Positions 40,886-53,014 of a DNA stretch of 64,000 nt are shown here, piece after piece. The notes below the pieces were generated by a model, which saw only the letters and a program-made list of their open reading frames with translations, did not search any database and was not told the DNA's origin. The DNA is taken from NCBI RefSeq assembly GCF_047511655.1, contig NC_133400.1, positions 34,302,001 to 34,366,000 of the forward strand, read 5' to 3'. This DNA comes from Castor canadensis (taxonomy: Eukaryota; Chordata; Mammalia; Rodentia; Castoridae). A program made the position numbers and the translations under genes. Each line of letters begins with the position of its first letter. Positions within the stretch are counted from its first letter, which is position 1.

Positions 40886-41494
40886 TCCAGGTAAATACCT
40901 GTTGAGGTGGTGTACAGTCAGCTGAGGTGGGCACTTAGTGCTGCATGAGAAGGACAGAATCTCTCCCAAGAGATCATTCTGTGTCATGTTCAGGTCTGTC
41001 TGCAAGGGTGTTCCTCTCCATCTTCTCTGTCCCCACCAAGACCTGTAGCTGGAATCTAAATGCCAACAATAGCAGACTGCTTAAGAAAGCTGACAGCAGA
41101 TTGGAACCTGGGACACACAGCCTGACCTATCGTCTCTCACACCCCATATCCAGCCCAGGAGTCAATTTTCCAGCCTAACCTTCAAAATATCTGGAGAATA
41201 CAGCCACTTCTAGCAGAGCCACCCATGACCACCTGTTCCAAATCACCGTCATCCCTCCCCAGGGCTATGGCCAGAGCCCTCGTCATGCTGATGATCCCAG
41301 CAGCCCGAGTGAGTCTTTCTTTTTTAAAAAAGAAACATCACTCTTCTGTTGATGACATCCATGTCATTCGAGGTAAAAGCCAAGATCCTTACAATGTCCT
41401 TACAATTCAGTTTGACCCCAAGGCCCTCTCTGACCCCCTGAGGTGGCTAATACTGATTGTCCTCTTGACTCTACTGAAAAGCTATAGGTAGAGT

Positions 41495-41955
41495 ACCCTT
41501 CTAGGTGTGTGTGTGAGTGTGTTTCCAGAGAAGACTGGCATGAGAATCAGCCAACCAAGTGGGGAAGTCTCGCCCCAAATATGGGCAGCACCGTCCAATG
41601 GGATGAAACATAAAGCAGAAGGGAGCAGTCCCCTGAGCACAAGCCAAATTCTTCCTGGGCAGGTTTGTGTGTCTTTTGCTTTGTGTGTCCATTGCCTGTG
41701 GACATCCAAGTCCAGATTCTTGGGCCTTTGAACGTGGACTCTCGCCAGCAGATCTCCAGGGACCTTTCATGCCATCAGCCTTGAACAGGGACTGCATGAT
41801 TGGCTACTGGGTTCCCCAGGTCTCCAGCCTGCAGAGAGCCATTGTGGGACAATTCAGCCTCTGATCGTGCAAGCCAACCTAACAAATCCCCTCATAATTA
41901 AATATACATTCTATTGGTTCTGTTCCTCTAGAAAACTCTGACTAATGTACTTCAC
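41495..41955 (+). mobile_element. LTR-like interspersed repeat, family not assigned
   Basis: It reads agtgtgtttccagagaagac at one end and ggttctgttcctctagaaaa with ctctgactaatgt at the other, as in a common mammalian LTR class. No target-site duplication was found, so the limits are approximate. Confidence 0.45.
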
Positions 41956-41959
41956 TCCT

Positions 41960-42400
41960 CAAACTCTCCTCTTACTTCATCTGTCACAGCCACGCTGGCC
42001 TCCTGGCTGTTCCTGAAATTTGCCAAGCTGCTGCCATCTCCAGGCCTTTGCATTTGCTGTTCCCTCTGCCTAGAATGCTTTACCTTTAGAAATTTACATG
42101 GCTCCCTCCACCTCTTTTAGGCTTTGCTTACTGATTTTCTCAGTGTCTCAGTGAGGCCTTCCCTGACTTTTCCACATACAGTTGCATGCAGCTCCATCCC
42201 TTCCCCTGCTTTATTCTGTGTTTCACTTCATACCACCATGCAACATGTTAAATATTTTACTTATTTATCATTTTTGTTGTCAGTGTCTCACCCAAGAGAA
42301 CATGAGCTCCAGGGTAACAGGAATCTCCTGCCTTGTTGTTCCCTGCCTCATCCTAGGACCTAGAATAGGGCCTGGCATGCAATAAGTATTTACTAAAAAG
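41960..42400 (+). repeat. L2 LINE 3' region
   Basis: atctccaggcctttgcattt, gtgaggccttccctgacttt, ccctgctttattctgtgttt and gcctggcatgcaataagtat match the usual L2 3' end. Confidence 0.7.
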
Positions 42401-42403
42401 TAA

Positions 42404-42575
42404 AGCTAGGCTTGGGGACATTGCTGAAGTGATAGAGCATGTGCCTACCACTTGCCTAGAAAGTGGTAGAGCACCTGCGTAGCAAGTGCAAGGCCCTGAG
42501 TTCAATCCTCAGTGCAGAAAGAAAGAAAGAAAGAAAGAGAAAAAGGAAAGAAAGGAAGGAAAGAAAGAAAGAAAC
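42404..42575 (+). repeat. tRNA-derived SINE with (GAAA)n tail
   Basis: tagagcacctgcgtagcaag, then tgagttcaatcctcagtgc (B-box-like), then a GAAA tail at 42517-42575. The head appears partly duplicated: 'gatagagcatgtgcctacca' is followed by a second copy of the same module. Confidence 0.85.
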
Positions 42576-42586
42576 AGGAAACTTTA

Positions 42587-42860
42587 ATTTTTTTCTTTGT
42601 GGTACCAGAGTTTGAATTCAAGACATTGCACTTGCTACACAGGCGCTCTACCACTTAAGCCACACCCTAGCCCTTTTTTCTTTAGTTATTTTTGCCTGGG
42701 CCAAATGTACAAAAGATGATAGGTACATATCACCATGCCCAGCTATTGGTTGAAATGGGGTCTCACTGAATTTTTGCCCTGGCTGGCCTCAAACTGCAAT
42801 CCTCTGGATCTTCACCTCCTAGGAAACTTGGATTGCAGGCATGAGCCACTTGCTCGGCCT
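42587..42860 (-). repeat. Composite tRNA-derived/B1-like SINE, antisense to plus
   Basis: Complement of the tRNA module (gtaccagagtttgaattcaa, ctctaccacttaagccac) followed by a B1-like module (tgggctcactg-type region, ggattgcaggcatgagccac). Nearly abuts the preceding SINE tail to tail. Confidence 0.8.
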
Positions 42861-43299
42861 GATGTTGTAATTCTAATAGCCAACAAAAAGGGATAAACTT
42901 CTCAGCAGCAGACCTGCAGCCTTGACAAAATGCTGGAAGAAAGAAGCCAGGTACAAAAAGTGCATGTGCTATGTGATATCACTTATATAAAGTTCAAAGG
43001 CAGGCAAAACTAAATCACAGTGGAGGAGCCAGGATAGAAGTTGCCATTGGGGAGGAGGTTGGACATAGCAACTAGGAGCAGAGACAAAGGCAAAGGGGAC
43101 CCCTGGGGCTCTATACTAATCTGGTTTGGGTTGGAATGGACTGTTGTCTACATGGAGGCAAATATTTAGTGGGAAATGAGTCAAGTTGAACACGGGATGT
43201 TTGCATTTCCCTTTATGTCTGTTATATTTCAATAGAAAATTATTTTTTAAAGAGGCCCATATTCTAAGACTAAATTTAAAAAGTAGGGTGCCTTTTAAT

Positions 43300-44690
43300 A
43301 TTTAATTCAAGGGGAAAATAGTTTATTCAATGAATGGTGCTGGAAAAACTGGATATCCACATACAAAAGAATGGATTTGGATTCCTACCTCATACTATAA
43401 ACAAAAATTTATACAAAATGGATCAAAGACCTAAATGCAAAAGCTAAAATATAAAATTCATAGAAGAAAATAGGTCTAAATCTTTGTGGCCTCAGAGGAA
43501 GCAATGATTTCTCAGATTTGACACCTAAAGCACAAACACACAGAGAAAAGGCAGATAAGTTGGACTTCGTCAAAGTTACAAACTTCTGTGCTTCAAAAGA
43601 TACTCTCAAGAGAGTGAAAAGACAACTGTGATAGTCAACCTTGTCTGCAGTTTGATTGGGCTGAGAGATGCCTAGGAGACCAGCAGGCCCGGTGTGTCTG
43701 AGGGCAGCTCCAGAGGGGAGTGAATAGGGGAGAAGTCCCACCCTGAGTGTGTGGGTGGCACCATTCCATAGGCTGGAGGCCCAGATGGAATAAAAGGAGA
43801 AAAAGGGAGAGCCTCAGTGCAGGACTCTTTTTCTGTCTCTCTGTCTCTCCGTCTCTCTCTCTCTTTCTCTCTCTCCTCTTTCCTGGCTTTATGGTGTGAG
43901 CTGCTCTGTCATACCTTCCCCACATGATAGACTGATACCTCTGAAACCGTGATCCAAAATAAATTCTTCCTCCCTTAGGCTGTTTCCTATCAGGCATTTT
44001 ATCACAGCACTGAAAAATCCAATACAACTAACAGAATGGGAAAAAATATTTACATATTGTATCTACAACACTGTATATAAGAGACTCCTGAAACTCAATA
44101 ATTAAAAAAATGCAATGTTTTTAAATGAGCAAAGAATTTAAATAGACTTTACTGAAAAGTAGATATGAAAGTGGCCACCGAACACCATGAAGGGTTCCCA
44201 ACATCATTACTCATTAGGAAAATATCAATCCAAACCCCAGGGAGACTCCACTGCATACCCACAGGGTGGCTATGGATAAAAGGAGAGAAAACAAATATTG
44301 GAAAGAATGTGGAGAAATGGCAACCTTCGTGCACTGGTGATGGGAATGGAAAATAGTGAAGCCACTGTGCAAAGTACTTTGGTGACTCTTCAAAATATTA
44401 GATGTACAGTTACCATATGATCCATCCAATGGATGCTCAAGAGAATTGAAGACATACGTGTACACACAAACTTGTACAAAAATTTCAGCATTATTCGTAA
44501 GAGCCAAAAAGTAGAAATAACCCAATGTCCATTAACTGATGAATGGATCTTTGAAAATCTGGTATATCCACATAGTGAAATACTTTCAGCCATAAAAAGG
44601 AACAGAGTGCTGACATATACTACAATATAGATGAACATTGAAAACATGATGCTAAGTCAATGAATTCAGATACAAAATGCTGCATTTTAT
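43300..44690 (+). repeat. Old L1 ORF2/3' remnant, split by an LTR
   Basis: ggtgctggaaaaactggata, aaaatggatcaaagacctaa and tggaaagaatgtggagaaat are L1 phrases. Many stops and frameshifts show it is a fossil. It is interrupted at 43627-44023. A related degraded L1 3' piece lies at about 42900-43250. Confidence 0.8.
43627..44023 (+). mobile_element. Solo LTR (ERVL/MaLR-like) inserted in the old L1
   Basis: A 397-bp insert beginning tgtgatagtcaacc, flanked by a 5-bp duplication acaac at 43622-43626 and 44024-44028. It has an aataaattcttcctccctta polyadenylation region near its end and a CT tract at about 43835-43875. No internal retroviral genes remain. Confidence 0.75.
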
Positions 44691-44759
44691 TTGAGTCTCT
44701 ACACATGAGAAGCTATATGCAATAAAAATCTAAGACTAGCCTTTACAAACCTATGATTT

Positions 44760-44842
44760 AGACTGAGGGCATGGCCCAAGCAACAGAGTACCTCCCTAGT
44801 AAGGACAAGGTCCTGAGTTCAAAACTCCAGTACTAAAAAAGG
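44760..44842 (+). repeat. Diverged tRNA-derived SINE
   Basis: gcatggcccaagcaacagag, gtcctgagttcaaaactcca and an A-rich end. Confidence 0.7.
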
Positions 44843-46165
44843 AAACCTATGATTTTGAAAACTCCTTTCAGCTAACCTGTATTTCCTAACAAGCACATAC
44901 TGATAATTTTAAAAAATACTTTTCAGTGAGTTAAGGGACATTGACTAAAAACTCCCTCCCCATAAGCAGAGCCTAATTAAAATGCCCTGGTGATGCTTCT
45001 GTCCCCAGGTGTTCTGACCTGGTACCAGCCAGCCAGTGGTGGGAAGGGGAAACAGGATAAAGCTGCCAGGAGCCCCCAGGTCTGGCTGTGACCCCTTCAT
45101 TTAAAATTCGCCTTTGTGGAGAGACTGGTGAAGAACAGAGGGCTACCCTCTGGGAGCTGGGGACCGCTCTGAAGAGAGTCTTTTCAGCAGGGTGGGATGG
45201 AGGGGCCTTGCCCAACACCAGCTGCTGCTGTGAACACAGATGGCTACCCTGCTCTCACACTGGGCAGCAGTCTCTGTTTGGGTCTCTGCTTCCCACAGCC
45301 CATCCGCCCACCAGAGTCCAAACTCTTCCACATCAGACCTAAATGGACAAATGCAAGAATGGCTTGACTTGTGCCCCTCTCATCTGCAGCAGCTTCTTCC
45401 AGTTCTTGGCACACCCACCTTTCACCCTTCCTCATTCTGTGCCTTACGGGGTGGTGACAGGAAGAAGTAGAGCAGAGACTTTGGACTCAAACAAAACTGG
45501 ATTTGAATACCAGCTCTGCCCCTTAGCAGTTATGTGTTCTCTGTCAGTTACTGAGCCTCAGTCTCCCTAACACCACTTTGATCTTGCCAGGAGGAGTACA
45601 TCCATTAGGACCCGGCATACATGCACAAGTTACCATTTAGCTCTATTCTCTGCCCCATCCTTTGAGGTGAAGAAACTGAAATTCCAACAGATTAATAAAT
45701 TCGTAAGACAAGTCTTCAGTGACCACCTTCCCCAAGGAAGCTGCCCAAGCCCCACTGTCCCTATGAGAATCTCCCCCCACCAGTCCTATAAAATGCAAGG
45801 AACCACCTGCCCATATTGTCATTGGCCTTCCATTTCATTTCAAGTCACATGTGTCCTATTTTCCCACCAGACTGAGTCCTGGAGGGCTCCAGGACTCATC
45901 TTTCCAGGACAGCAGCCTCTGACCCAGTGGTTGGCCCAGGTTTGTTTGTTGAGTGACTTATTGAAGGCAGAACATATCGTCTCAGGCAGCTTTCCAGTGA
46001 AATGCCTTAGGCTTAGGGAACCCAGTGTGTCAGTGTCTTTTGGGCACCCTCTGTTCTCACTCCATTCATACCTCAAGACCACACTCAGCATCTTGTCACT
46101 CCCCTACCTCCAATTCTAACCCAGCTCCAAACTCATCAGCAAACTGGGCAGGTTTGACTGAAGAT
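44843..46165. other. Intergenic stretch, no gene recognised
   Basis: Between NOD2 and SNX20. A possible MIR core lies at 45650-45690 (gaggtgaagaaactgaaatt). No open frame has coding character. Confidence 0.45.
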
Positions 46166-46168
46166 CAG

Positions 46169-46450
46169 TGTTGTGGTCTCAATGTTCATGACCTCCCAAA
46201 TCCATATGTTGAAATCCTAACCCCCAAGGTATGAGGAGGTGGCTTCTCTGGGAGGTGATTTGGTCTTGAGGCAGAGCTCCCCAGAATGGAATTAGTGACC
46301 ATGTAAGACCCCAGAGCACTCCCTTGCCCACCACAATATGAGGTTATAACAAAAAGACAGCTGTCAGGAGGTGAGAGCTCAGCACAGAGAGTCTGCAGGA
46401 GCCTTGACATTGGACATCCAGCCTCCAGAAGTGTGACTCAAACTAACTAA
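46169..46450 (+). mobile_element. MaLR-like LTR fragment
   Basis: tatgttgaaatcctaacccc, gaggaggtggcttctctggg and atccagcctccagaagtgtg follow the order of a MaLR-type LTR (from memory). A related copy lies at about 50.26-50.53 kb. Confidence 0.6.
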
Positions 46451-47414
46451 CTCTATGAGACCTAACACATGTGGTCCGGCTCCCCGGGCGGGCCTCCCCC
46501 ACTGACTCCTGGGACTTCTCCCTTGTCCTCCCTAGCCCTACATTGCTTCTAGAATAGTCTTTATTTTCTTAAACCTTTCTATTCTAGCCCCAAGCTTGCA
46601 AATCTCACTTCTGCAAAATAAATGAACAATCTACTTCCAGGCCACACAGGGCTGCTGTTGTAAGGAGAAGGCAGCCTCTGCAGACACCAGTGCCAGCCTG
46701 GAAAGGCACAGCAGGGCCGGGTTTCTGCCCTGCTCCCACGCCACCCCAAGTTCATGTCAAAGTCTTCAATGGAACCAATGGATCTCCCAGGTGGGAGGCC
46801 TATATTCTCCTGATAAGAGAAGTTAGATTTTTTTCCACATATTCAAAAGCAACTCCTGACATATTAGGTCTGACCATCCATCCTGAGGTTGAACGAGGAT
46901 CAGAAGGCTCTGCAATGGCTACCTGAGCCCCTGAGCCCACCGTGCAAAAATGGTTGATCCCCCCCACCATTACAGCCACAGAAGAAGCCAGCACATACTC
47001 CATCTGTGGCCCGGATTTGAAATCCTGCAGTATTAAGAACCTTTTCAGTCTTTAAAAAGGCTCGTGCATGCAAACCCAGTTGTGGAAAGCCAAGACTTGC
47101 ATGACCGGATTTTGTGACATCTGCAACTGCCTTACCAGCTTGGGTTTGCTTTGGCAGACCTGGAGAGGCCAGTGATCAGTTCCTGTGGAATTTCTCAGAA
47201 AAGGTGTTTCAATGTCATAGTCCTAGATGGGTCAGACATCTGGACTGAGGGTAAGCAGTAATGCCTGGTACTTGACTATTTGTTCAAGGTGAATACTTTG
47301 GTGCTCAGGGAACTTGATTCATTCTTATGTTGAAATTCAGAAAGGGGCAGTGGCCCAGGCTCATGTTGAGTCAGGGCGACTCCAGAGCCACTGCCCAGAT
47401 TATTCCCTCTCTGC
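46451..47414. other. Intergenic stretch, no gene recognised
   Basis: Unique-looking sequence between an LTR fragment and the tetranucleotide satellite. No supported exon, RNA or repeat. Confidence 0.45.
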
Positions 47415-49665
47415 ACCCACTCACCCACTCACCCACCCACTAACTCACTCCCCCACTCACTCCCCCACTCCCCCACTCACCCACCCACCCACTCACTCAC
47501 CCATTCACCAACTCACTCCCCCACTCACCAACTCACTCCCCCACTCACCAACTCACTCCCCCACTCACTCCCCCACTCACCCACCCACTCACCCACTCAC
47601 CCACTCACCCACCCACTCACTCACCCACCCACTCACCCACCCACTCACTCACCCACCCACTAACTCACTCACCCACTCACTCCCCCACTCACCCACTCAC
47701 CCACCCACCCACTCACTCACCTACTCACCCACCCACTCACTCACCCATCCACTCACCCACTCACCCACCCACTCACTCACCCACTCACCCACTCACCCAC
47801 CCACTCACCCACCCACTCACCCACTCACTCACTCACTCCCCCACTCCCCCACTCACCCACTCACTCACCCACTCACTCCCCCACTCACCCACCCACTAAC
47901 TCACTCACCCACTCACTCCCCAACTCACCCACTCACTCCCCCACTCCCCCACTCACCCACCCACTCACCCACTCACTCACCCACTCACTCCTCCACTCAC
48001 CCACTCACTCACCCACTCACCCACCCACTAACTCACTCACTCACCCACTCACCCACTCACCCACCCACTAACTCACTCACCCACTCACTCACCCACTCAC
48101 CCACCCACTCTCTCACCCACCCACTCACCCCCCCACTCACCCACTCACCCACCCACTACCCACTCACCCACCCACTCACCCACCCACCCACTCACTCACC
48201 CACTCACCCACCTACTCACCCACTCACCCACTCACTCCCCCACTCACCCACTCACTCACTCACCCACTCACCCACTCACTCCCCAACTCACCCACTCACT
48301 CCCCCACTCACCCACTCACTAACTCACTCATCCAATCACCCACCCACTCACCCACTCACTCCCCCACTCCCCCACTCCCCCACTCACCCACCCACTCACT
48401 CACTCACTCACCCACTCACCCACTCACCCACTCACCCACCCACTCACTCACTCACTCACCCACTCACCCACCCACTCACTCACTCACTCACCCACTCACC
48501 CACTCACCCACTCACTCACCCACTCACTCACTCACCCACCCACTCACCCACTCACCCACTCACCCACCCACTCACTCACTCACTCACCCACTCACCCACT
48601 CACCCACTCACTCACCCACTCACTCACTCACCCACCTACTCACCCACTCACCCACTCACTCCCCCACTCACCCACTCACCCACTCACCCACCCACCCACT
48701 CACCCACTCACCCACTCACCCACCCACTCACTCACTCACTCACCCACTCACCCACTCACCCACTCACTCACCCACTCACTCACTCACCCACCCACTCACC
48801 CACTCACCCACTCACCCACCCACTAACTCACTCACCCACTCACTCCCCCACTCACCCACTCACTAACTCACCCACCCACTCACCCACTCACTCCCCCACT
48901 CACCCACTCACCCACCCACTAACTCACTCACCCACTCACTCCCCCACTCACCCACTCACTAACTCACCCACTCACCCACCCACTCACCCACTCACTCCCC
49001 CACTCACCCACTCACCCACTCACCCACCCACCCACTCACTCCTCCACTCACCCACTCACTCCTCCACTCAAACACTCACTCACCCACCCACCCACTCCCC
49101 CACCCACCCACCCACTCACTCACTCACCCACTCACCCACCCACTAACTCACTCACCCACTCACTCCCCCACTCACTCCCCCACTCCCCCACTCACTCCCC
49201 CACTCACCCACTCACTCCCCCACTCCCCCACTCCCCCACTCACCCACCCACCCACTCACTCACCCACTCACTCACTCACTCACCCACTCACCCACCCACT
49301 AACTCACTCACTCACCCACTCACCCACTCACTCACCCACTCACCCACCCACTCACCCACTCACCCACTCACCCACCCACTCACTCACTCACCCACTCACT
49401 CACTCACCCACCCACCCACCCACTCACCCACCCACCCACTCACTCACTTAATCACTCTCTCACTTACTCCCTCATTCATTCACTCACTTCCCTACTCAGT
49501 TACTCAACTGCCTACTCACCCACCCATTCACTCACCCACTCAGCCACCCACTCACCCACCCACTCACTCACCCACTCACTCACCCATTCACTCAACCACT
49601 CACTCCCCCACTCCCCCACTCACTCATTCACTCATTCACCCACTCACTCCTCATTCACTTAGTCA
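47415..49665 (+). repeat. (CACT/CACC)n tetranucleotide satellite, ~2.25 kb
   Basis: Almost every unit is a 4-base variant (cact, cacc, cccc, with rarer ctaa, catt). The order of variants is itself repeated in blocks; for example ctcactcacccactcactc recurs near 48511, 48607 and 48763. The 3' edge from about 49440 decays into catt/ctta variants. The plus strand has no stop for some 600 codons because the unit cannot form one easily. That Pro-Thr-His-Ser frame is a repeat artefact, not a protein. Confidence 0.97.
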
Positions 49666-50254
49666 CACAGCAGTGACCCACTGAGCACCCACCTAGTGCA
49701 GGCACAGTACTGGGTGCAGGGCACAGAATACTGCAAAGCCCCTGCAGTCATGATGTTTGAGATGGACAATCAATAAGTAAAGAAATAAGCATACACAGAA
49801 AATGATGGATGGTGACATCACAGGGATGAGAAGAAAGCCTCCTGAAGAGGAACAATGATGTCACAAGCTAGGGATGTGAAAGTGCCATGGAAAGAACTAG
49901 AGAAGGGAATTTCCAGCCAACTACATAGACAAAGTCAAGTTTGCACAACCACCTGCGGTCTGGGAGAGCTGTGGGGAGTGTGGCAAGTGACGATGGCTGG
50001 GAGGGGACCGGAAGAGACAAATGGCAGATCATGGGGCCTCAATGGGGAGTGGGAATTTGTTCTGAATGTGGTGGGAAGTCATTGAATGGCTGGAACAGGA
50101 GGGGATGCACCTTGACTTTGAATTCTAGAAAAAGCACCAGACTCTGAGATGCCAGCACTTCCCCTTCCTGATGTCCTGGTGCTCCTCGGAGCCCCGCTTC
50201 GCCATCTGGCTTCAGTACTGTAATGAAGGATGCCCTCTGCTCTCTCCCACCCCA
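49666..50254. other. Intergenic stretch, no gene recognised
   Basis: Flank of the satellite. Contains agtgacccactgagcaccca and similar MIR-like words, but no firm assignment. Confidence 0.4.
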
Positions 50255-50530
50255 TCTAATGGACTGAGCGTGACCCCCTTAGACTCATGTTGAAATCCTA
50301 ACTTCCAATGTGAGGGTATTAAGAGGCAGGGCCTCTGAGGGTGATTAGATCATAAGGAGGAGCCCTTATGATCAGTCCTTATAAAAGAGATCCCCGAGAG
50401 CTCTCTAGCCCTCTTTCTGTCATGTAAGGTCGTAATGAGAAGACGGCCATCCGCAAACCAGACACTGAATCTGCCGTCCTTTGATCTTGAACTTCTAGCC
50501 TCCAGAAATGAGACATAAACTTAAGCATTA
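50255..50530 (+). mobile_element. MaLR-like LTR fragment
   Basis: actcatgttgaaatcctaac, gggcctctgagggtgattag, gtccttataaaagagatccc and cttctagcctccagaaatga are ordered as in the 46.2 kb copy. Confidence 0.65.
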
Positions 50531-50982
50531 AGCTACCCATTTTGATGGTAATCTATTAGATGAAGACATGGTCCTTGCCTGGTCTCCTCTTCGTCACAGG
50601 GCTTTGTGCTGCAGAAAAAAGCCAACACCTGGCAGGTAGCCAAGCTTCCATCATTTAGATCCAGCTGGGTCCCTCCAATATAGGCCAGACTTCCCTCCAT
50701 ATGAGGGGCTTTCCAAAGAATGTCTCCTGGCCTCAGAAGAGGAAGCAGTGGCTGTCACACACTCCTCCCCTGTGGTTTCTTACTGTTGTTGGTAAGGACA
50801 CACAGGGCTGCAGACAAGGGCTCAGCCTGCCCTGGCGTCTCGCAAAGTCCAAGCATGAGCAGAGATGGGGCAAGAAAACTGGAAAGCTGCAAGACCCAAC
50901 TTAAGGAGAAGAGGAGCAGGGATGATCCAGCCCACATTCTACTTGAACCCTCAATTCCATGACTTGCTGAGCCTTTTTAAGT

Positions 50983-51245
50983 GTTTTATTTATTTGTTTG
51001 TTTATTTATTTATTTTTGTAGCACTGGGGATTGCTACATGTAGCACATGGGGCTTGCCAAGGGCCTTGCACATGCTAGGCAAGCACTCTACTACTTGAGC
51101 CACACCCCTGGCCCCTTTCGGTTTGTATTTTGTTTTTGAGATAGGGCCTAGCTATCTTTGCTGAGGCTGGCCTCAACTTCGCGGCCCTCTTGCCTTGCCT
51201 CTTGAAAAACTGGTATTACAGACACGTGCTACTACAGCTGGTTTC
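50983..51245 (-). repeat. Composite tRNA-derived/B1-like SINE, antisense to plus
   Basis: A T-rich (tttatttattt) head, then gcaagcactctactacttga and gccacacccctggcccc, then a B1-like end with ctggtattacagacacgtgc. Same architecture as 9052-9389 and 42587-42860. Confidence 0.8.
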
Positions 51246-51778
51246 ATGCTGGGAGTCCTGCCAAGCAGCATGAGGCAGAGAAGACTGAAATGTGGCCCAC
51301 ACACAAGGGACACCCTGGCTAACAGGTCAGAGGCACGTCATACATGGTAGTTCCCTTGAGCTAGTCCTAGAAGCAGACTTACATTTGTGATGTAAGTGAA
51401 GTGGGATTAGACGGTCGTTTCAATAATCAAGGTCACTAAGTAAGCGGGTGCATTCTAGAGCCCCAAAAGGGAAGGCAAACCATGGCGGTGTTAGAATAAC
51501 ATCAGTTGCCGGCACTCGCTCAGCACAACACTGCACTGCTCCAAATGCCTTGCACATCTTAATTCACCGCAAGCCTCAATGGCCTGGGAGGGTGTTGCAA
51601 TCAGGAAGGAATCTCCACGACCTTGGCTATGAAAGAAAGATTTATATGGTCAAATACTTTAAAGTTGGCAGCCTCTATTCATTATAAGATCCATTAAGTA
51701 AATCCAAATGCAAACCACAGGAGGGAAAGAATAATGAGAGGCATATATACCCAAATGAGTACATAAAGAATACCTGCA

Positions 51779-51892
51779 GGGCTGGTGGACTGGCTCAAGT
51801 GGCAGAGCACCTGCCTAGCAAGTGTGGGTTTAAACCCCAGCACTGCCAAAATTAAAAAAGTAAGTAAAATTGTACCTTCTTAGAAAAAAAAA
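51779..51892 (+). repeat. tRNA-derived SINE with target-site duplication
   Basis: tggctcaagtggcagagcac resembles a pol III A box and gtgggtttaaaccccagc a B box, with an A-rich tail. The 14-bp duplication aaagaatacctgca flanks it at 51765-51778 and 51893-51906. Confidence 0.92.
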
Positions 51893-51931
51893 AAAGAATA
51901 CCTGCAAAACATCAAAAAATAATTCAAGACA

Positions 51932-52025
51932 GGGCTAGGGAGTGCGGCTAAAGTGGTAAAGCTCCTGCCTGGCAAGCACAAGGCCTTAAGTTCAAACCCC
52001 AGCACGACCAAAAAAAATTTTTTTT
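51932..52025 (+). repeat. tRNA-derived SINE with target-site duplication
   Basis: gtggtaaagctcctgcctgg and aagttcaaaccccagcacg, then an A/T-rich tail. An 11-bp duplication aattcaagaca lies at 51921-51931 and 52026-52036. It sits only about 25 bp after the previous SINE's duplication, in the same orientation. Confidence 0.9.
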
Positions 52026-52094
52026 AATTCAAGACAAATGATCCGTGGACTTGAACAGACACTGAAGGGCTACGGATGGGAAGTAAGTCCGTGA

Positions 52095-52620
52095 AAGATG
52101 CTCACCCTCACCAGCCTTTAGGGAAATGCAACTTAAAACCATGACGAAACATCACTGCACACCCAATAGCATGGCTGCCATAGAGAATACTGACAGCATC
52201 GAGTGCAGGTGGGAAGGTGAAGGATCTAGAACTCACACTGCCCAAAGCTAGAGAGGATGCCAATGGCAGGGCCACACTGGAACATGATTTGGCATTAGTA
52301 CCTTAAGCCCCTCCTACTCAAAGGCCCAGTCATTTCCTGTCTGATAATTACGCAGACTTGGATAAATGTGTAAGAACTTAACCAGCAGTACCAAGCACAA
52401 TGGCCATCCTCAAAACAACCCAAACGTGCACCAGCAGATCCAAAAAGGATGAGTGGTGATAAGTCCAAATAATGTAGCAATGTGAGAAGATAAAAATGTA
52501 AAACTCTGGCTACAGAAACACACACAGACTCCGATGACTCGCAAATGTCAACAGAAAGAAGCAAACAGTATCTACAGCTCAATTTATGCAAAATTCAAAC
52601 GCTAGCAACATGAACTCAAG
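52095..52620 (+). repeat. Degraded L1 3' UTR-like segment
   Basis: agggaaatgcaacttaaaac, gccacactggaacatgattt and similar L1 words, heavily mutated. No frame. Confidence 0.5.
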
Positions 52621-53014
52621 CGTCTAGGGACCTACAAATAGGTGGTAAATTCATAAAGCAAAGAATGACACCTGCAGCATTGGGACTGTGACCTCTGCTG
52701 CAGAGAGAGGGAATCATGGCTAGGAAGATGGCAAGGTTCTATTTTTTGTCCTGCTCCAGCTTCTTGCCCCTAAAGTTAAACATGTAGCCATGAGTCACAC
52801 CCTACACAGGGCTTTGACTTTTCTAGAGCTTTCTGCCAGTAGCGTTGTATGCAGCTTTGCACTAGACAGGTCTGAGACGTTTTACACCAGGCACTGGCCC
52901 TGCGATCTCCTAGCTCTGTGCCCCAGGCCTCAGTTTTCCCACCTGTCAAGGGCGCAGTTCCCCATTATGACTCGCTCCGAGGGTAGGGCAATAAGTGTTT
53001 CAGAGTGCTAGGGT

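Noticed and set aside
47314-49146. 610-codon open frame rich in Pro, Thr, His and Ser
   Set aside because: It is a read-through of the CACT/CACC satellite, which rarely generates stops. No start context, domain or splice evidence.
47415-49665. CRISPR-like array
   Set aside because: There are no unique spacers between constant repeats. It is a continuous tetranucleotide array in a mammalian genome.
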